Assembly (NCBI RefSeq): GCF_024721315.2
Contig: NZ_JANFAK020000002.1
Span: 90,740 to 154,739, forward strand
DNA: 64,000 bases
Source: Streptomyces sp. Isolate_45
Lineage (GTDB): Bacteria > Actinomycetota > Actinomycetes > Streptomycetales > Streptomycetaceae
Direction: 5' to 3'
The notes below the pieces were generated by a model. That model made no database searches, was not told where the DNA came from, and saw nothing but the letters and a program-made list of their open reading frames with translations. Positions within the stretch are counted from its first letter, which is position 1; every line of letters starts with the position of its first letter. Position numbers and translations under genes: made by a program. Shown here piece by piece: positions 62,282-64,000 of the stretch.

Positions 62282-63868
62282 GTGTTCGTGATGCGTCATA
62301 TCCGTCCGCACTTAGCCGGCATCGCCGCGACCGCAGCTCTGTCCGTCGCGCTCGGCACCGCCTTCGCGCTTCCCGCGTCGGCGGCGGGAAGCGTCGCAGT
62401 GGCTCAAGGCGTCATCGAGAACGCCGGAGCCGCCGGGACCGTTCCCGGCAGCTACATCATCACCTTGAAGGACTCCGTCGCCCGCTCCGCGACCCCCGGT
62501 GGCAAGGCCGTGGCCGAGCGGTACGGCGCGAGGATCGATCGAACCTACTCCGCCGCCCTCAACGGCTACTCCGCCGAGCTCTCCGAGGCCCAGGCCAGGA
62601 AACTCGCGGCCGACCCGGCGGTGAAGTCCGTGGTGCAGAACAGCGTCGTCGCCATCGACGGTCGAGCCACCCAGCCGGACCCTCCGTCCTGGGGCCTGGA
62701 CCGCATCGACCAGCGGACGCTGCCTCTCAATCAGAGCTACAGTCACCCGGATCAGGCCGGTGAGGGTGTGACCGCCTACATCATCGACACCGGCGTACGG
62801 ATCAGTCACAGCGACTTCGGTGGTCGCGCCTCGGACGGCTTCGACGCCATCGACAAGGACAACACGGCCCAGGACGGAAACGGCCACGGTACTCACGTCG
62901 CCGGCACCGTCGCGGGCTCCCTGTACGGCGTGGCCAAGAAGGCCGGGATCGTCGGCGTTCGGGTCCTCGACGACTCCGGATCCGGTACCGTCGCGCAGGT
63001 CGTCGCGGGCATCGACTGGGTGACGCAGAACGCTGTCAAGCCGGCCGTGGCCAATATGTCGCTCGGCGGCCGCGCCAACTCCGCACTCGATACCGCGGTG
63101 CGCAATTCCATCGCATCCGGAATCACATACGCGGTCGCGGCGGGTAACGAGTACACGGACGCGAGCACCAGGTCCCCGGCGCGCGTCGCCGAAGCTCTCA
63201 CCGTCGGAGCCACCAACAGCAGCGACGGCAAGGCCTCCTACTCCAACTACGGCAGCATCCTGGATGTGTTCGCGCCGGGCTCCTCCATCGTCTCGGCGTG
63301 GAACTCCGACGACCACGCCTCGGAAGAGATCTCGGGAACGTCGATGGCGGCCCCTCACGTCACGGGCGCCGCGGCGCTCCACCTATCGCAGCACCCACGA
63401 AGCTCCCCGGCGGAGGTTGCCGAGGGCCTCGTCGCCGCTGCCACCCCCGACGTCGTGGCCGGCCCCGGATCCGGCTCCCCGAACCTGCTCCTGTACGCGG
63501 GTGACGGCACCACCCCGCCGAACCCGGGCAACCGCTTCGAGAACTCGCACGACTACCCGATCGTCGACAACTCCACCGTCGAGTCGCCGATCACAGTCTC
63601 CGGCATCACCGGCAACGCTCCGACCGCGCTGCGCGTGCCCGTCGAGATCAGGCACACCTGGGTCGGTGACCTGCGGGTCGACCTCGTAGCCCCGGACGGC
63701 ACCGTCTACAACCTGCGCAACCACACCGGGGGCAGCGATGACGACATCGTCCGGACCTACCAGGTGGACGCCTCGGCCGTAGTGGCGGAGGGGGTGTGGA
63801 AGCTCAGGGTCACGGACCTCGGCACCGGAGACACGGGGAGGATCGACTCCTGGGCTCTCCTGTTCTAA
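62282..63868 (+). CDS. secreted S8 subtilisin-like protease with inhibitor-I9 propeptide and P-domain
   Basis: A 528-residue secreted serine protease. GTG 62282 has AGGAGGA six bases upstream (an in-frame ATG at 62291 is too far from it). The order is Sec signal (about 1-35), I9 propeptide (GSYIITLKDSVARSATPGGK ending near 125), subtilase domain with Asp169 (YIIDTGVR), His202 (GNGHGTHVAGT) and Ser354 (SGTSMAAPHV), and a C-terminal P/Homo-B domain (IPTALRV-like, VEIRHTWVGDLRVDLVAPDG, GRIDSWALLF). It resembles extracellular proteases of Streptomyces. The operator palindrome upstream ties it to the galactan genes, suggesting attack on the protein core of arabinogalactan proteins. Confidence 0.93.
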   Translation: MFVMRHIRPHLAGIAATAALSVALGTAFALPASAAGSVAVAQGVIENAGAAGTVPGSYIITLKDSVARSATPGGKAVAERYGARIDRTYSAALNGYSAELSEAQARKLAADPAVKSVVQNSVVAIDGRATQPDPPSWGLDRIDQRTLPLNQSYSHPDQAGEGVTAYIIDTGVRISHSDFGGRASDGFDAIDKDNTAQDGNGHGTHVAGTVAGSLYGVAKKAGIVGVRVLDDSGSGTVAQVVAGIDWVTQNAVKPAVANMSLGGRANSALDTAVRNSIASGITYAVAAGNEYTDASTRSPARVAEALTVGATNSSDGKASYSNYGSILDVFAPGSSIVSAWNSDDHASEEISGTSMAAPHVTGAAALHLSQHPRSSPAEVAEGLVAAATPDVVAGPGSGSPNLLLYAGDGTTPPNPGNRFENSHDYPIVDNSTVESPITVSGITGNAPTALRVPVEIRHTWVGDLRVDLVAPDGTVYNLRNHTGGSDDDIVRTYQVDASAVVAEGVWKLRVTDLGTGDTGRIDSWALLF

Positions 63869-63924
63869 GGGACGGGGAGGGGGCTGGAGCTGACGGCATC
63901 CGCTGACCAGCAGTGAACAGAGCA

Positions 63925-64000
<76 letters not shown>

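Overview
The window is high-GC DNA with Streptomyces-style codon use, many GTG and TTG starts, Shine-Dalgarno boxes of the GGAGG type, twin-arginine and Sec exported hydrolases carrying ricin-type lectin modules, and typical actinobacterial families (amphi-Trp protein, PucR regulator, DesA3-like desaturase, RICIN proteins). It reads as an accessory chromosomal region of a Streptomyces species. A 77-base poly-C tract at 35689-35765 and a poly-G tract running to the last base (63925-64000) are not credible biology. They look like the two ends of one short-read contig, so adjacency of the DNA left and right of 35689 should be treated as provisional.

Bases 1-17500 are a patchwork of small intact genes and decayed ones. 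Intact: a CBM48-like small protein, a TPR protein, a cytochrome P450 plus enoyl-CoA hydratase pair, an amphi-Trp protein, a small secreted cysteine protein, a PucR-type regulator divergent from a ferredoxin-reductase/fatty-acid-desaturase pair, a threonine aldolase and a glyoxalase-like protein. Broken: a STAS-domain gene, the C-terminal part of a gamma-butyrolactone-receptor-like regulator, IS5 and IS701 transposase remnants, a diacylglycerol-kinase-like gene, an ATP-grasp/MFS pair collapsed by a deletion, a DinB-like fragment and a truncated sensor kinase.

Bases 17777-57225, with an outlier at 62282-63868, form what I read as a utilisation locus for plant type II arabinogalactan (arabinogalactan protein). 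Extracellular enzymes: GH95 fucosidase/galactosidase, two GH43 exo-beta-1,3-galactanase-like enzymes, a GH30 endo-beta-1,6-galactanase-like enzyme and a metallophosphoesterase. Uptake: a MalFG-type ABC system and an AraF-like ABC system. Intracellular: GH35 beta-galactosidase, the Leloir genes galT-galE-galK, and a complete-looking De Ley-Doudoroff galactose operon (SDR dehydrogenase, lactonase, galactonate dehydratase, KDGal kinase, KDPGal aldolase). Regulators: two paralogous DeoR proteins, a ROK repressor, a LacI repressor and a membrane-tethered ECF sigma factor ending in a ricin-type lectin. A 16-bp palindrome with consensus ATGTTTRCGTAAACAT (LacI-type, centred on CG) recurs before the uptake operon, the first GH43, GH35, GH30, the metallophosphoesterase and, strikingly, a subtilisin-like protease at 62282, with a half-site before the aldo-keto reductase/GH95 pair. 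This suggests one regulon that attacks both the glycan and the protein part of the substrate.

The most unusual feature is the pair at 54258-57225: the second GH43 enzyme ends in a WxL-like domain and is followed by a membrane-anchored WxLIP/DUF916-like protein, a surface-attachment arrangement best known from Firmicutes. Bases 57501-64000 hold two RTX-repeat secreted proteins, then a run of frameshifted genes (GHKL ATPase, zinc-free alcohol dehydrogenase/quinone oxidoreductase with a ~17.5-unit hexanucleotide Gly-Val expansion, HxlR regulator), a monooxygenase and the protease.
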